From an uncultured Clostridia bacterium (GTDB lineage: Bacteria; Bacillota_A; Clostridia; Christensenellales; Aristaeellaceae): 18,440 nucleotides of DNA. The first letter of the stretch is position 1. Each line of letters begins with the position of its first letter. Below the pieces are notes generated by a model, which worked only from the letters and a program-made list of their open reading frames with translations, did not search any database and was not told the origin of the DNA. Positions 1-6,605 of the stretch are shown one piece after another. The translations under genes and the position numbers were made by a program. The DNA lies in NCBI GenBank assembly GCA_947165745.1, contig CAMVBO010000006.1, forward strand, positions 1 through 18,440. Reading direction: 5' to 3'.

Positions 1-114
1 GGGGAACCAGCGGCGGGCGGCGATGACCACCAGCGATTCAAACACCGCCAGCATCACGGCGAACATCGCCAGGTCCATCGCCCGGTACTGCCGGATCGTC
101 CGCTGTCCCTTCAA
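1..114 (-). CDS. Membrane protein, N-terminal fragment (possible ECF transporter S component)
   Basis: Only the first 38 codons are inside the window; the gene runs off the left edge. The start is a TTG at 112-114, chosen because a GGAGGT ribosome site (121-126) sits six bases upstream. The peptide starts with a short basic stretch (KGQRTIRQYR) followed by a hydrophobic helix (about residues 13-33) and then ARRWFP. A basic N-terminus leading straight into a membrane helix reminds me of substrate-binding S components of ECF vitamin transporters, but 38 residues cannot prove that. It is driven by a consensus promoter at 200-228. Sure of the gene, unsure of the family. Confidence 0.6.
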   Translation of the reverse strand, partial: MKGQRTIRQYRAMDLAMFAVMLAVFESLVVIAARRWFP

Positions 115-199
115 GCGCTCACCTCCAGCCGGCGAAGCGGCTCGATTTTGCAACAAATGACCTTAAAATAACAAAAAATGATACCTTAAATTTAATAGG

Positions 200-228
200 A
201 TTATATCATCAGTTGTACGATGTGTCAA
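200..228 (-). promoter_or_regulatory. Consensus SigA promoter for the left-edge gene
   Basis: On the minus strand TTGACA (223-228) is followed by exactly 17 bases and TATAAT (200-205), a full match to the vegetative consensus. Transcription would start near 193, giving a leader of about 80 bases. A short AGCCG/CGGCT hairpin lies just upstream of the ribosome site. I do not recognise a riboswitch. Confidence 0.8.
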
Positions 229-283
229 TATTTGGACGCTGTAGTTAAAAATAAAACACCCCGAATTGGGACAAGGGACGCCC

Positions 284-318
284 ATAAAATAAGACTTCGG
301 TCTGTTCAGACCGAAGTC
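284..318 (-). terminator. Rho-independent terminator of the GGDEF gene
   Basis: A perfect 11-12 base-pair inverted repeat (293-304 with 307-318) lies nine bases beyond the stop codon of the minus-strand GGDEF gene. On that strand it is followed by a T-rich run (TTATTTTATG). The other side is not T-rich, so it acts for the minus strand only. Confidence 0.85.
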
Positions 319-326
319 GGTATAGA

Positions 327-1397
327 TCATATGGTTTCACCCAGCGCTTCGCCGTCGATGCGGCTCCTCATGGCGATCAGCTTTGCCAGGAAGAACATCA
401 CGGCGCACTCGTCCTCCTGCCAGATGCGCAGGCTGTGGGGCTCGGCGCAGACAAGATAGCCGTCGGGAACCGCGTTGTCCATGCCGACACGCACCACCAT
501 CAGCGATTCCACCTCGCGCCGCTTCAGCGCGCCGTAGAAAACGGGGCAGCGCGCGTTGACCCGCTCCAGATTGTTGGTGGTAAACAGCTCGTCGTTCATC
601 AGGTTGTCGATGTCGCCCACGGGTTCTTCAACGCCCTGGGCGCGCACGGCGCGCATGACGCGGTCACGGCCGACGTAGTAGAGGTCCGTCAGCCGCAGTT
701 CGTCGATCAGCACCGGCGTGACGGAGAGCAGCTTGTTCTTCAGCCCCGGCGCCATTTCAAACATCCGCACCACGTTGCACATGGTGGTGTAGACGCCCCG
801 TCGGGCGATCTGCTGGATGTCGATGTTGGCGTGCTTTTCCTTCACATATATAATATAGCAGTTGCGGCCCTTACTCTTGCCCCGGTAGAGGGTCTTGTCG
901 ATCATGGCGAACAGGCTGTCAAAATCCTGCGCGTCGTCGGGAAAGGTGGCGCAGCCGATGGTGCCGGTGATGAAGGGGGAACAGCCCTCCATGGGCACGT
1001 TTTTGCGCACCACCCGCTGGCTGTTGTAAAAATCAGCCAGGAAGGCCTTTTTGTCCGCGTATTCCCGGTCGCGCAGGTTGATCCACAGCAGCTCGTCGCC
1101 GCCGAAGCGCCCGGCGACGCCGTAGCCCTTAAGATATTCGGTCAGGTTTTCGGCCACGTCGATCAGCACCCGGTCGCCGGCGTTATGGCCATAGGCGTCG
1201 TTGACAAATTTGAAGTTGTCCAGATCCAGCATGCCGAAGGTGAAGGGGGTGCCGGCCTGGATCAGCGACTGAGCGAAGCCCAGGATATACTGCCGCGATA
1301 CCAGCCCCGTCAAAGGGTCCAGCACATTTGAGACGTCCCGTCTGCCGAGCGTCTCATCAAAATATGCGTATTTTGTAAGCTGTTCCTTTGTGTACAT
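327..1397 (-). CDS. GGDEF-domain diguanylate cyclase-like protein with C-terminal GAF-like region
   Basis: Soluble 356-residue protein with no signal peptide or membrane helix. The GGDEF domain is N-terminal (about 25-190): DPLTGL at 27-32, the metal-binding segment LDLDNFK at 57-63, the signature GRFGGDEL at 96-103, TIGCATFPDD at 146-155 and a C-terminal helix ending KSKGRNC. The signature reads GGDEL rather than GGDEF, with the catalytic Asp/Glu kept. The RxxD inhibitory site expected just upstream is absent (KGYG), so product inhibition through it is unlikely. Residues 200-345 look like a GAF sensor fold (inference), the reverse of the usual sensor-then-GGDEF order. Expected role is making cyclic di-GMP from two GTP in the cytosol; activity is inferred. 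The start has a GGGAG site at 1405-1409. It is divergent from the polysaccharide genes. Confidence 0.88.
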   Translation of the reverse strand: MYTKEQLTKYAYFDETLGRRDVSNVLDPLTGLVSRQYILGFAQSLIQAGTPFTFGMLDLDNFKFVNDAYGHNAGDRVLIDVAENLTEYLKGYGVAGRFGGDELLWINLRDREYADKKAFLADFYNSQRVVRKNVPMEGCSPFITGTIGCATFPDDAQDFDSLFAMIDKTLYRGKSKGRNCYIIYVKEKHANIDIQQIARRGVYTTMCNVVRMFEMAPGLKNKLLSVTPVLIDELRLTDLYYVGRDRVMRAVRAQGVEEPVGDIDNLMNDELFTTNNLERVNARCPVFYGALKRREVESLMVVRVGMDNAVPDGYLVCAEPHSLRIWQEDECAVMFFLAKLIAMRSRIDGEALGETI

Positions 1398-1453
1398 TCA
1401 AAATCTCCCGGTGGTCTGGACGGATCGCGTTATATGTGAATATCAACAATGCT

Positions 1454-1483
1454 ATTATACCATTTTGCCGGGCTTCCTGTCCA
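1454..1483 (-). promoter_or_regulatory. Promoter of the GGDEF gene
   Basis: Minus-strand TGGACA (1478-1483), an 18-base spacer and TATAAT (1454-1459), preceded by TGG as an extended -10. The predicted leader is about 50 bases. Confidence 0.7.
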
Positions 1484-1560
1484 GTCCCTATTTCGACAAG
1501 TTGAGAAAAAACGCGGCCGACGCCGGTGTGCGGGAGCACCCGGCCTGCATACCGTGCTCG

Positions 1561-1640
1561 CGAAAATGCATCGTTCCGAATTTAGAAACAGACTCTAGAA
1601 ACAAGCTCTAAACTGCCGGCCCAAAGGCCGATTGCCGGGC
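1561..1640 (-). repeat. Decayed copy (C) of the palindromic repeat family, end fragment only
   Basis: Bases 1561-1597 match the reverse complement of the left end of the intact repeats at 13383 and 13850: CGAAAATGCATC, then a diverged stretch, then TTTAGAAACAGACTCTA. A second end-like sequence, AGAAACAAGCTCTA (1597-1610), follows directly, so two ends are in tandem. The hairpin-rich sequence after it (about 1613-1640, containing CCGGCCCAAAGG) also resembles the sequence flanking the copy at 13383. No coding content. Confidence 0.65.
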
Positions 1641-1726
1641 GAATGCGAGAGCGCGAGTGCGCCAGATTTAACGGCACCACATACAAAAGCCAATGTAAAT
1701 TCAATTCTACATATATTTTTTCTCTG

Positions 1727-1755
1727 TAGACATTTAACATTCGTTGTGCTATAAT
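1727..1755 (+). promoter_or_regulatory. Promoter of the cps block
   Basis: TAGACA (1727-1732), a 17-base spacer and TATAAT (1750-1755), with TGC before the -10 (extended -10). Transcription would start near 1762, leaving a leader of about 245 bases before cpsB. Early in it, GGGTGAAC (1764-1771) can pair with GTTCATCC (1807-1814). Confidence 0.72.
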
Positions 1756-1847
1756 CAATATATTGGGTGAACTGGACAATATGGATTTCTGTGTTGTTTT
1801 GACCGGGTTCATCCAGTCTTCCAGGACGGTTCAGGGGAGACGAGCGT

Positions 1848-1955
1848 ATTTATTTACTGGGCGGCTTTCCAGCGGATTATGACGGCTCCATGGGCCGGAT
1901 CGACGGGAAGGCCAGAACGGTGGAGGCCTTATGGGCCTTCAGGAAACAAAGGTGA
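1848..1955 (+). other. Possible leader peptide or gene remnant without a normal start codon
   Basis: This open frame in the cpsB leader encodes about 35 protein-like residues, YLLGGFPADYDGS being the clearest part, and ends in TGA at 1953-1955. It has no ATG, GTG or TTG near its beginning. A good ribosome site (AGGGGAG, 1833-1839) lies eight bases before an in-frame ATT at 1848; the first ATG is at 1890. It may be a leader peptide with a rare start or the broken N-terminus of an older gene, for instance a GT4-like glycosyltransferase (GGFP is only a loose hint). Weak evidence. Confidence 0.25.
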
Positions 1956-2008
1956 GTATGTGACTGGGTACAAACTGGCAGCGCCCGCCTGGGATGGAGA
2001 TGCGTGAC

Positions 2009-2740
2009 ATGACGATCGTGGACATGCACTGCCACATCCTGCCCGGCGTGGACGACGGCCCGGAGACAATGGAGGAATCCATCGCGGCGCTCAAGACGGC
2101 GCAGCAGCGGGGCATCGGCGCGATGATCGTCACGCCGCACTTCCACCCCGGAAGGTTTGTGGTGACGGCGGATCGGGCGCTGGAAGCGTTGACGCGCGTG
2201 CGGCGAAGAGCTGCCGACGAGGGACTGAAGATCCGGCTGTATCCCGGACAGGAGTGCTACTACTACAGCGGGCTGCTGGAACAGCTGGAAGCCGGAAACG
2301 TGCTGACGATGAACGGCACCAACTACGTCCTGGTGGAGTTTGAGACCGAGACGCAGTATTCCACCATTACCCGCGCGATACGGGAGCTGCGCGACAGCGG
2401 CTATAAGCCGATTATCGCCCATTACGAGCGCTATCGCTGCCTGTACCAGCGCACCGAGCGGCTGGAGGAGCTGCGCAAGGGCGGGGCGATGCTCCAGCTG
2501 AACTTCGCCCGCCTGATCGAGAAGGGCAGCTTTCTACACCCGAACGTGTGGCGCCGGCTGATGAAGGACGGATATGTGGACTTCCTCGGCAGTGACACCC
2601 ACGGCATGAAGTTCCGCCCGCTGCACGTGGCGGAGGCGCTGGAATGGCTGAACGACGGGGTGAAACCGGAACTCAGGCTGAGGGTGCTGGAGACCAACAT
2701 GAATCTTCTGCTGAAGACGGGACGGAGCCCGGGCGTATAG
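2009..2740 (+). CDS. cpsB: CpsB/YwqE-type protein-tyrosine phosphatase (PHP fold)
   Basis: Manganese-dependent phosphatase that removes phosphate from the tyrosine-rich tail of the CpsD kinase, resetting polysaccharide synthesis. Family motifs are all present: the N-terminal DMHCHILPGVDDG, TPHFHPG, the central HYERY and the C-terminal GSDTHG, which together supply the His/Asp ligands of the metal centre. Length (243 residues) is normal. I place the start at the ATG at 2009, giving the typical MTIVDMHCHILPG opening with a GGAG site nine bases upstream (1996-1999); in-frame ATGs at 1994 and 2000 have poorer sites. It is first in the cpsB-cpsC-cpsD-LCP order, 42 bases before cpsC. No signal peptide, so cytosolic. 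Confidence 0.93.
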   Translation: MTIVDMHCHILPGVDDGPETMEESIAALKTAQQRGIGAMIVTPHFHPGRFVVTADRALEALTRVRRRAADEGLKIRLYPGQECYYYSGLLEQLEAGNVLTMNGTNYVLVEFETETQYSTITRAIRELRDSGYKPIIAHYERYRCLYQRTERLEELRKGGAMLQLNFARLIEKGSFLHPNVWRRLMKDGYVDFLGSDTHGMKFRPLHVAEALEWLNDGVKPELRLRVLETNMNLLLKTGRSPGV

Positions 2741-2782
2741 ACGCAAGCAATACTGAATTAATCGAGTGAGGGGTATACACCG

Positions 2783-3514
2783 ATGGAGCAGAACAAACCG
2801 ACCAACGAGGCTGCCGTCACGGCCAGGCTGCAGCAGAACGCCGCCGCGACTGAGACGGAGATCGATCTCGGCGAGGTATTTTTCACGCTTCTGCACAACT
2901 GGAAATTGCTGATGCTGGCGTGCGTGATGGGCATTGTCGTGATGGCGGGTTATTACGGCCTGTTCGTCCGCAATACCTATGAAGCCACCACGGAGCTGTA
3001 CATCACCAACACGGATTCCGTGATTTCCTTCCAGGACCTGCAGATCGGTTCGGCCCTGACGGAGGACTATCGCACCATCATCACCAGCCGGAGCGTGCTG
3101 AACAAGGTGATTTCGGATCTGCAGCTGAACATCAACTGCGATCAGCTGCGCAAGCTCATCACGGTCAGCAATCCCTCGGGCACCCACATCATAACGACCA
3201 GCGTGCGCACGTCGGACATCGAGACCAGCCGGAACATCGCCAACGACCTGCTGAACGTCAGCATCGACCAGATCTATCAGATCGTCGGCACGGGCAAGCC
3301 CACGGTTATCGATTACTCCGAGGCCGAGGCTGTGCGGGATGTGACGCCGAGCCTGATGCGGTTCATGGTGATTGGCGGGGTGCTCGGCATGCTGGTGGTC
3401 ATCGCGTTCATCGTCATCAAGATGCTGATGGATACCACCATCAAGAACGACGACGATGTGGAGAAGTACCTGCAGATGCCGGTGCTTTCAGCCGTGCCGT
3501 TCTATGAGGATTAA
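2783..3514 (+). CDS. cpsC: CpsC/Wzz-type polysaccharide chain-length regulator and kinase activator
   Basis: Membrane half of a split bacterial tyrosine kinase. The 243-residue protein has a cytosolic Gln/Asn/Ala-rich N-terminus, a first membrane helix at about 41-61, an extracellular Wzz-like loop (YEATTELYITN at 66-76; coiled, Thr/Ser/Ile-rich to about 180) and a second helix at about 193-213. The short cytosolic tail is the part that in homologues activates the CpsD ATPase. The segment before the second helix, usually Pro-rich, is reduced to VRDVTPS. The ribosome site is GAGGGG about nine bases before ATG. It lies 20 bases before cpsD, so tight co-transcription is expected. Confidence 0.92.
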   Translation: MEQNKPTNEAAVTARLQQNAAATETEIDLGEVFFTLLHNWKLLMLACVMGIVVMAGYYGLFVRNTYEATTELYITNTDSVISFQDLQIGSALTEDYRTIITSRSVLNKVISDLQLNINCDQLRKLITVSNPSGTHIITTSVRTSDIETSRNIANDLLNVSIDQIYQIVGTGKPTVIDYSEAEAVRDVTPSLMRFMVIGGVLGMLVVIAFIVIKMLMDTTIKNDDDVEKYLQMPVLSAVPFYED

Positions 3515-3534
3515 GCGAGAGGAAGAAACCACTT

Positions 3535-4320
3535 ATGGAGAGAGACACCAGCGAGATTCGGAGCGTTTCCGCGAGCAGGCGGGTCGTGATGGATATCCCG
3601 GACGTGCCATTCCAGGTCAATGAAGCGATCAACACCCTGCGCGGCAACATCCAGCTGAGCGGTTACAATATCAAGACGGTGTGCGTCACCAGTACGCTGG
3701 AGCACGAGGGCAAATCCTCCGTGGCTTTCCGCTTGGCCAAGAGCTTTGCGGCCCTGGACAAGAAGACCCTCTATCTGGATTGCGATATCCGCAACAGCCA
3801 GACCGCCTCGCGCTATTCCGTCAAGAAGCGCAGGGGCCTTTCCGAGTACCTGTGCGGCGAGCTGGAGCTGGAGCGGGCGATCTGGGAGACGAACGAACCC
3901 TGCCTGGACGTGATCTTTACAGGCGCGTCGGCGCCCAACCCCAGCGAGTTGTTTTCCGGCGAACTGTTCACGGAACTGGTCAAGACCGTTCGGTCGAGAT
4001 ATGACTATGTGATTCTGGACACCGCGCCGGTCAACGCCGTTATCGACGGCGTGCTGATCGCCAAGCAGTGCGACGGCACCATCCTGATTGTCGAGAGCGG
4101 CGCGACTTCCCGCCAGCAGGCCCAGCACGCCAAGCAGCAGTTGGATTACGCGGGCGTGAAGGTGCTGGGCGCCGTGCTGAACAAGGTGGGCCACGGCAAA
4201 GGCAAGTACGGCTACGGTTATGGCTACGGCTATGGTTACGGCTACGGTTATGGCTACGGTTACGGCTATGGCCAGGATAAGGATAAGAACAAGAAGACCC
4301 GGAAAGCCAAGAAAAAGTAG
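3535..4320 (+). CDS. cpsD: CpsD-type tyrosine autokinase with an eleven-fold Tyr-Gly tail
   Basis: Cytosolic BY-kinase, 261 residues. It binds ATP, is activated by the CpsC tail and autophosphorylates C-terminal tyrosines. Seen: Walker A segment STLEHEGKSS at 53-62 with Lys60; Walker A-prime LDCD at 81-84; Walker B YVILDTAP at 158-165 with Asp162. The Walker A loop has Glu-His where CpsD proteins commonly have Pro-Gly before EGKS; the Gly-Lys-Ser core is kept. Residues 225-246 are an uninterrupted (Tyr-Gly)x11 run, followed by a Lys/Asp/Asn-rich end. Family tails usually have a few spaced tyrosines, so this is extreme. The LCP gene follows 14 bases downstream. Identity is secure; the effect of the tail is inference. 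Confidence 0.93.
   Translation: MERDTSEIRSVSASRRVVMDIPDVPFQVNEAINTLRGNIQLSGYNIKTVCVTSTLEHEGKSSVAFRLAKSFAALDKKTLYLDCDIRNSQTASRYSVKKRRGLSEYLCGELELERAIWETNEPCLDVIFTGASAPNPSELFSGELFTELVKTVRSRYDYVILDTAPVNAVIDGVLIAKQCDGTILIVESGATSRQQAQHAKQQLDYAGVKVLGAVLNKVGHGKGKYGYGYGYGYGYGYGYGYGYGYGQDKDKNKKTRKAKKK
4207..4272 (+). repeat. Six-base coding tandem repeat, 11 Tyr-Gly units in cpsD
   Basis: Eleven copies of a TAY-GGY hexamer. Higher-order copies are visible: the 18-base unit TACGGCTACGGTTATGGC occurs at 4207-4224 and again at 4237-4254. Gain or loss of hexamers stays in frame and would change the number of phosphorylatable tyrosines. Confidence 0.95.
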
Positions 4321-4334
4321 GCGTTACTGTAGAA

Positions 4335-5432
4335 ATGTCAGAGAAGAGCAGGCATCACTCCAGCCACGGCCATCACCATCATGGCCATCACCACAGCCAT
4401 CACCATGAAAGCCGGCTGAAGCGCCGACTCAAACGCTGGTTGCACAAACGCAGGTGGGCGGTGCTGGCGGCTGTGCTGATCATTGTCGTGATCGTGGCGG
4501 CGGGCCTTTGGATGCGGCGGGATATGAAGAGCCGCTCCGGACTTGAGGTCAAGGCATCCCGACAGGTGGACATGGCCGGCGGCTACAGGAGCATTGAATA
4601 CAACGGCAAGACTTACCGCTACAACAACCGCGTCACGACGATCCTCTACGCCGGCATCGACTCGGAGGACGAAATCAGGGCGGCAAAGGCGTTTGTCGGC
4701 GCGCCCAGGGCGGACAGCATTTCGCTGGTTGTGATGGATGAGCGCAATGACCGCATGACCATCATCGCGCTGAGCCGCGACACGATGACCGGGATCCACA
4801 AATTCACCGTCGACGGCAAGGACCGCGGCGCCTTTACCGATCACCTGGCCTTCGCCTATACCTATGGCGACGGCGGAGAGGTGAGCTGCAAGAACCTTTG
4901 CCGGGCCGTGTCAGACCTGCTGTTCGGAATTCCCATCGACGGCTACGTGGTCTCCAACCGGGCCTCCCTGCCGATTCTCGGCGAGGCCATCGGCCCCGTG
5001 GAGGTAGTGGTGCCCAACGACGATCTGGCCGCGGAGGGCTTTGTCAAAGGCGAGACCGCCGTGATCGACGGGGAAAACCTGGCGTCTTTTGTCAGGACGC
5101 GCGATACCGCGGGGGATTTTACCAATGTTTCCCGCATGGAGCGCCAGAGGGCTTACATCAACGGGGCGCTTGAAAAGATCGTCAATCTGTTGACAAAAGA
5201 CAGCGACAGCGCCTGGCGCCTGATGGAGCAAGCCGAGGAAAACGTGTTGACAGACATCACCCGCAACCGCTACCTGGACCTGATCCGGGTGTTGAAGAAC
5301 ACCTATTACACCGGGGACAGCTACTATACCCCCGAAGGCAGACAGGTGGTTGGCGATCTGCACGACGAGTTTTACCCCAATCTGGACGCGCTGCACGAAA
5401 AGGTCCTTGAGCTGTTCTATCTGGAGAACTGA
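4335..5432 (+). CDS. LCP (LytR-CpsA-Psr) family glycopolymer ligase with His-rich cytosolic tail
   Basis: LCP proteins transfer undecaprenyl-linked glycopolymers to the wall from the outer face of the membrane. The 365-residue protein has a cytosolic N-terminus, a basic stretch (27-40), one membrane helix (about 41-60) and an extracellular LCP domain from about 100 to 300. Family features include ILYAGIDSED, ADSISLVVMDERND, ALSRDTM with the conserved Arg-Asp, VRTRDTAGDF and RMERQR with the conserved arginines. It follows cpsD, which fits attachment of the polymer made under CpsBCD control. Odd: residues 7-24 hold 13 histidines. The start has almost no ribosome site (TACTGTAGAA), suggesting coupling to cpsD translation. 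The substrate is inferred. Confidence 0.9.
   Translation: MSEKSRHHSSHGHHHHGHHHSHHHESRLKRRLKRWLHKRRWAVLAAVLIIVVIVAAGLWMRRDMKSRSGLEVKASRQVDMAGGYRSIEYNGKTYRYNNRVTTILYAGIDSEDEIRAAKAFVGAPRADSISLVVMDERNDRMTIIALSRDTMTGIHKFTVDGKDRGAFTDHLAFAYTYGDGGEVSCKNLCRAVSDLLFGIPIDGYVVSNRASLPILGEAIGPVEVVVPNDDLAAEGFVKGETAVIDGENLASFVRTRDTAGDFTNVSRMERQRAYINGALEKIVNLLTKDSDSAWRLMEQAEENVLTDITRNRYLDLIRVLKNTYYTGDSYYTPEGRQVVGDLHDEFYPNLDALHEKVLELFYLEN
4353..4406 (+). repeat. His-rich low-complexity tract at the start of the LCP gene
   Basis: Codons 7-24 encode 13 His with Gly/Ser spacers. At DNA level a GCCATCACCA-type unit recurs about three times, interrupted by small changes. The tract lies on the cytosolic side of the single membrane helix. 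Confidence 0.85.
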
Positions 5433-5580
5433 CCTTCGGAGGGCCTGCGGCGCTGGCGAGCGGTTGCCGGAGAATGTATGACCGGCCGTCAAGCCGCATA
5501 GTAAACAGGGTATCATCGCTTCGGCGTTGATATATACTGGCTGGTTTGGCCAGGATCAATCGAGAAAGGAGGAGATAACC

Positions 5581-6069
5581 ATGAGGAAATTGATTGCGGT
5601 TCTGTGTGTTGTCGCCATGATGCTGATTATGGCGGTGCCCGCGTTCGCCAATCCCAGTGTTGCGAATCCGGTGGAGACCAAGACCGAGGGCGTTGTTATC
5701 AGCGAGCTCGATAAGGAAGATCCGGCCAAGGATATTGAGAATGAGGCGATCAAGGGCGTGGTCGCGGCGCTGAACGGCGAGGGCTATATCACCCCCACCG
5801 AGGTCGTGCTGGCTGTTAAGGGTCCGGAGGCCACGGAAGAGCTGGAGGCCGTCAAGGATTACAGCTTCTCTTCCCAGTTCAATCACATCAGCGCGCCGGA
5901 GTTCCCGGTTGACGTGGAATTCGTGGGCACTGACGAGAACACCAAGATCATGCTGATCAACGAGAAGGAAGAGGTCCTGCTGGTGGTCATCGAGGCCAAT
6001 GAGGACGGCACCTTCACCTTCCCCTTCGAAGGCGACTTCGCGCTGATCGATCCCACTCCCGAAGCTTAA
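5581..6069 (+). CDS. Small secreted acidic protein, unknown function
   Basis: 162 residues. The start is fixed by a near-perfect AAAGGAGGAG site eight bases upstream; an upstream in-frame ATG at 5527 lacks one. MRKLIAVLCVVAMMLIMAVPAFA is a signal peptide cut after AFA. The mature part is strongly acidic (many Glu/Asp), has no Cys, and ends FTFPFEGDFALIDPTPEA. That ending recalls the last strand of small surface beta-sandwich domains in Clostridia, but no sorting signal, membrane helix or lipobox is present, so it should be released or held by other contacts. It follows the LCP gene by about 150 bases. A -10-like TATACT (5533-5538) has no good -35, so it may be read through from cps or have its own weak promoter. 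I do not recognise the family. Confidence 0.85.
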   Translation: MRKLIAVLCVVAMMLIMAVPAFANPSVANPVETKTEGVVISELDKEDPAKDIENEAIKGVVAALNGEGYITPTEVVLAVKGPEATEELEAVKDYSFSSQFNHISAPEFPVDVEFVGTDENTKIMLINEKEEVLLVVIEANEDGTFTFPFEGDFALIDPTPEA

Positions 6070-6095
6070 GGAGTGCATTGATCCAAGAACGCCGC

Positions 6096-6131
6096 GGAGG
6101 GCGGAGCTTCGTCCGCCCTCCATAGTTTTGC
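6096..6131 (+). terminator. Terminator after the small secreted protein
   Basis: Perfect ten-base-pair stem GGAGGGCGGA/TCCGCCCTCC (6096-6105 with 6112-6121), loop GCTTCG, followed by ATAGTTTTGCC. It lies 26 bases after the stop and separates the cps block from the rml operon. Confidence 0.8.
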
Positions 6132-6165
6132 CATTTTGGCGGAATTGTATACTACACGATCAGGA

Positions 6166-6215
6166 CTTCAGGGAAATGGCTTGGCGATCCGCGTCGGGAA
6201 GCCATTTCCCTGAAG
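6166..6215. repeat. Long perfect inverted repeat (17 base pairs)
   Basis: CTTCAGGGAAATGGCTT (6166-6182) is exactly repeated in inverse at 6199-6215 around a 16-base loop. It is followed on the plus strand by CCCGATTTGTTTG, a poor T-run, so it could be a weak second terminator, a processed RNA hairpin or a remnant of a mobile palindrome. No gene overlaps it. Confidence 0.6.
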
Positions 6216-6330
6216 CCCGATTTGTTTGATGTGGGGATCCTTTGACACATGAGAGAAAACACCCCGAAACCCGCGGGCTGCGTGGAATCGTGGAATCAAA
6301 GCCGCAATCCCTCGCGCACGGCGTCGGGGA

Positions 6331-6360
6331 TTGACGAAACCGCGTGTCCTGTGTTATCCT
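6331..6360 (+). promoter_or_regulatory. Probable promoter of the rml operon
   Basis: TTGACG (6331-6336), an 18-base spacer and TATCCT (6355-6360). The -10 is only moderately close to consensus. It is the best candidate between the terminator at 6096 and rmlB. Confidence 0.5.
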
Positions 6361-6605
6361 TTCCATGAGGAACGGACGCCTGCGATGCGCTGCTGGCCAT
6401 CGGCTTATCATCTGCCCGGACACAGGGGCGCAATCGCTCCGTTGGGCGAATGGCGGCGCGGGGGGAGGACCTCGGTCGTCCCACGACCACCGGGCTGAAG
6501 AACAAGCGGAACTTTATGGCGTATTTGCAGCGGCTGTAGGGGCCTTTGTGTCCAATCAAATACCACAGACAGCGCCTGCGGAAAGGCGGCGTTCTGGAAG
6601 GAAGT
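6361..6605 (+). other. Leader region of rmlB, no convincing gene
   Basis: About 240 bases between the proposed promoter and rmlB. One frame stays open from 6369 to a TAG near 6540 and reads protein-like near its end (KNKRNFMAYLQRL), with an ATG at 6450 but no ribosome site. An ATG at 6365 in another frame runs on without family resemblance. I recognise no riboswitch. The last bases (GGAAGGAAGT) are the rmlB ribosome site. Confidence 0.35.

Noticed and set aside
435..1331. Long plus-strand open frame (298 codons)
   Set aside because: Antisense to the well-supported GGDEF gene; the peptide is Val/Gly/His/Gln-rich with no family motif, a GC-bias shadow.
4220..4408. Met/Ala/Thr repeat protein in another frame of cpsD
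   Set aside because: Out-of-frame reading of the Tyr-Gly repeat.
6361..6605. Small gene upstream of rmlB
   Set aside because: An open frame with protein-like end exists, but no start with a ribosome site; kept only as a leader note.
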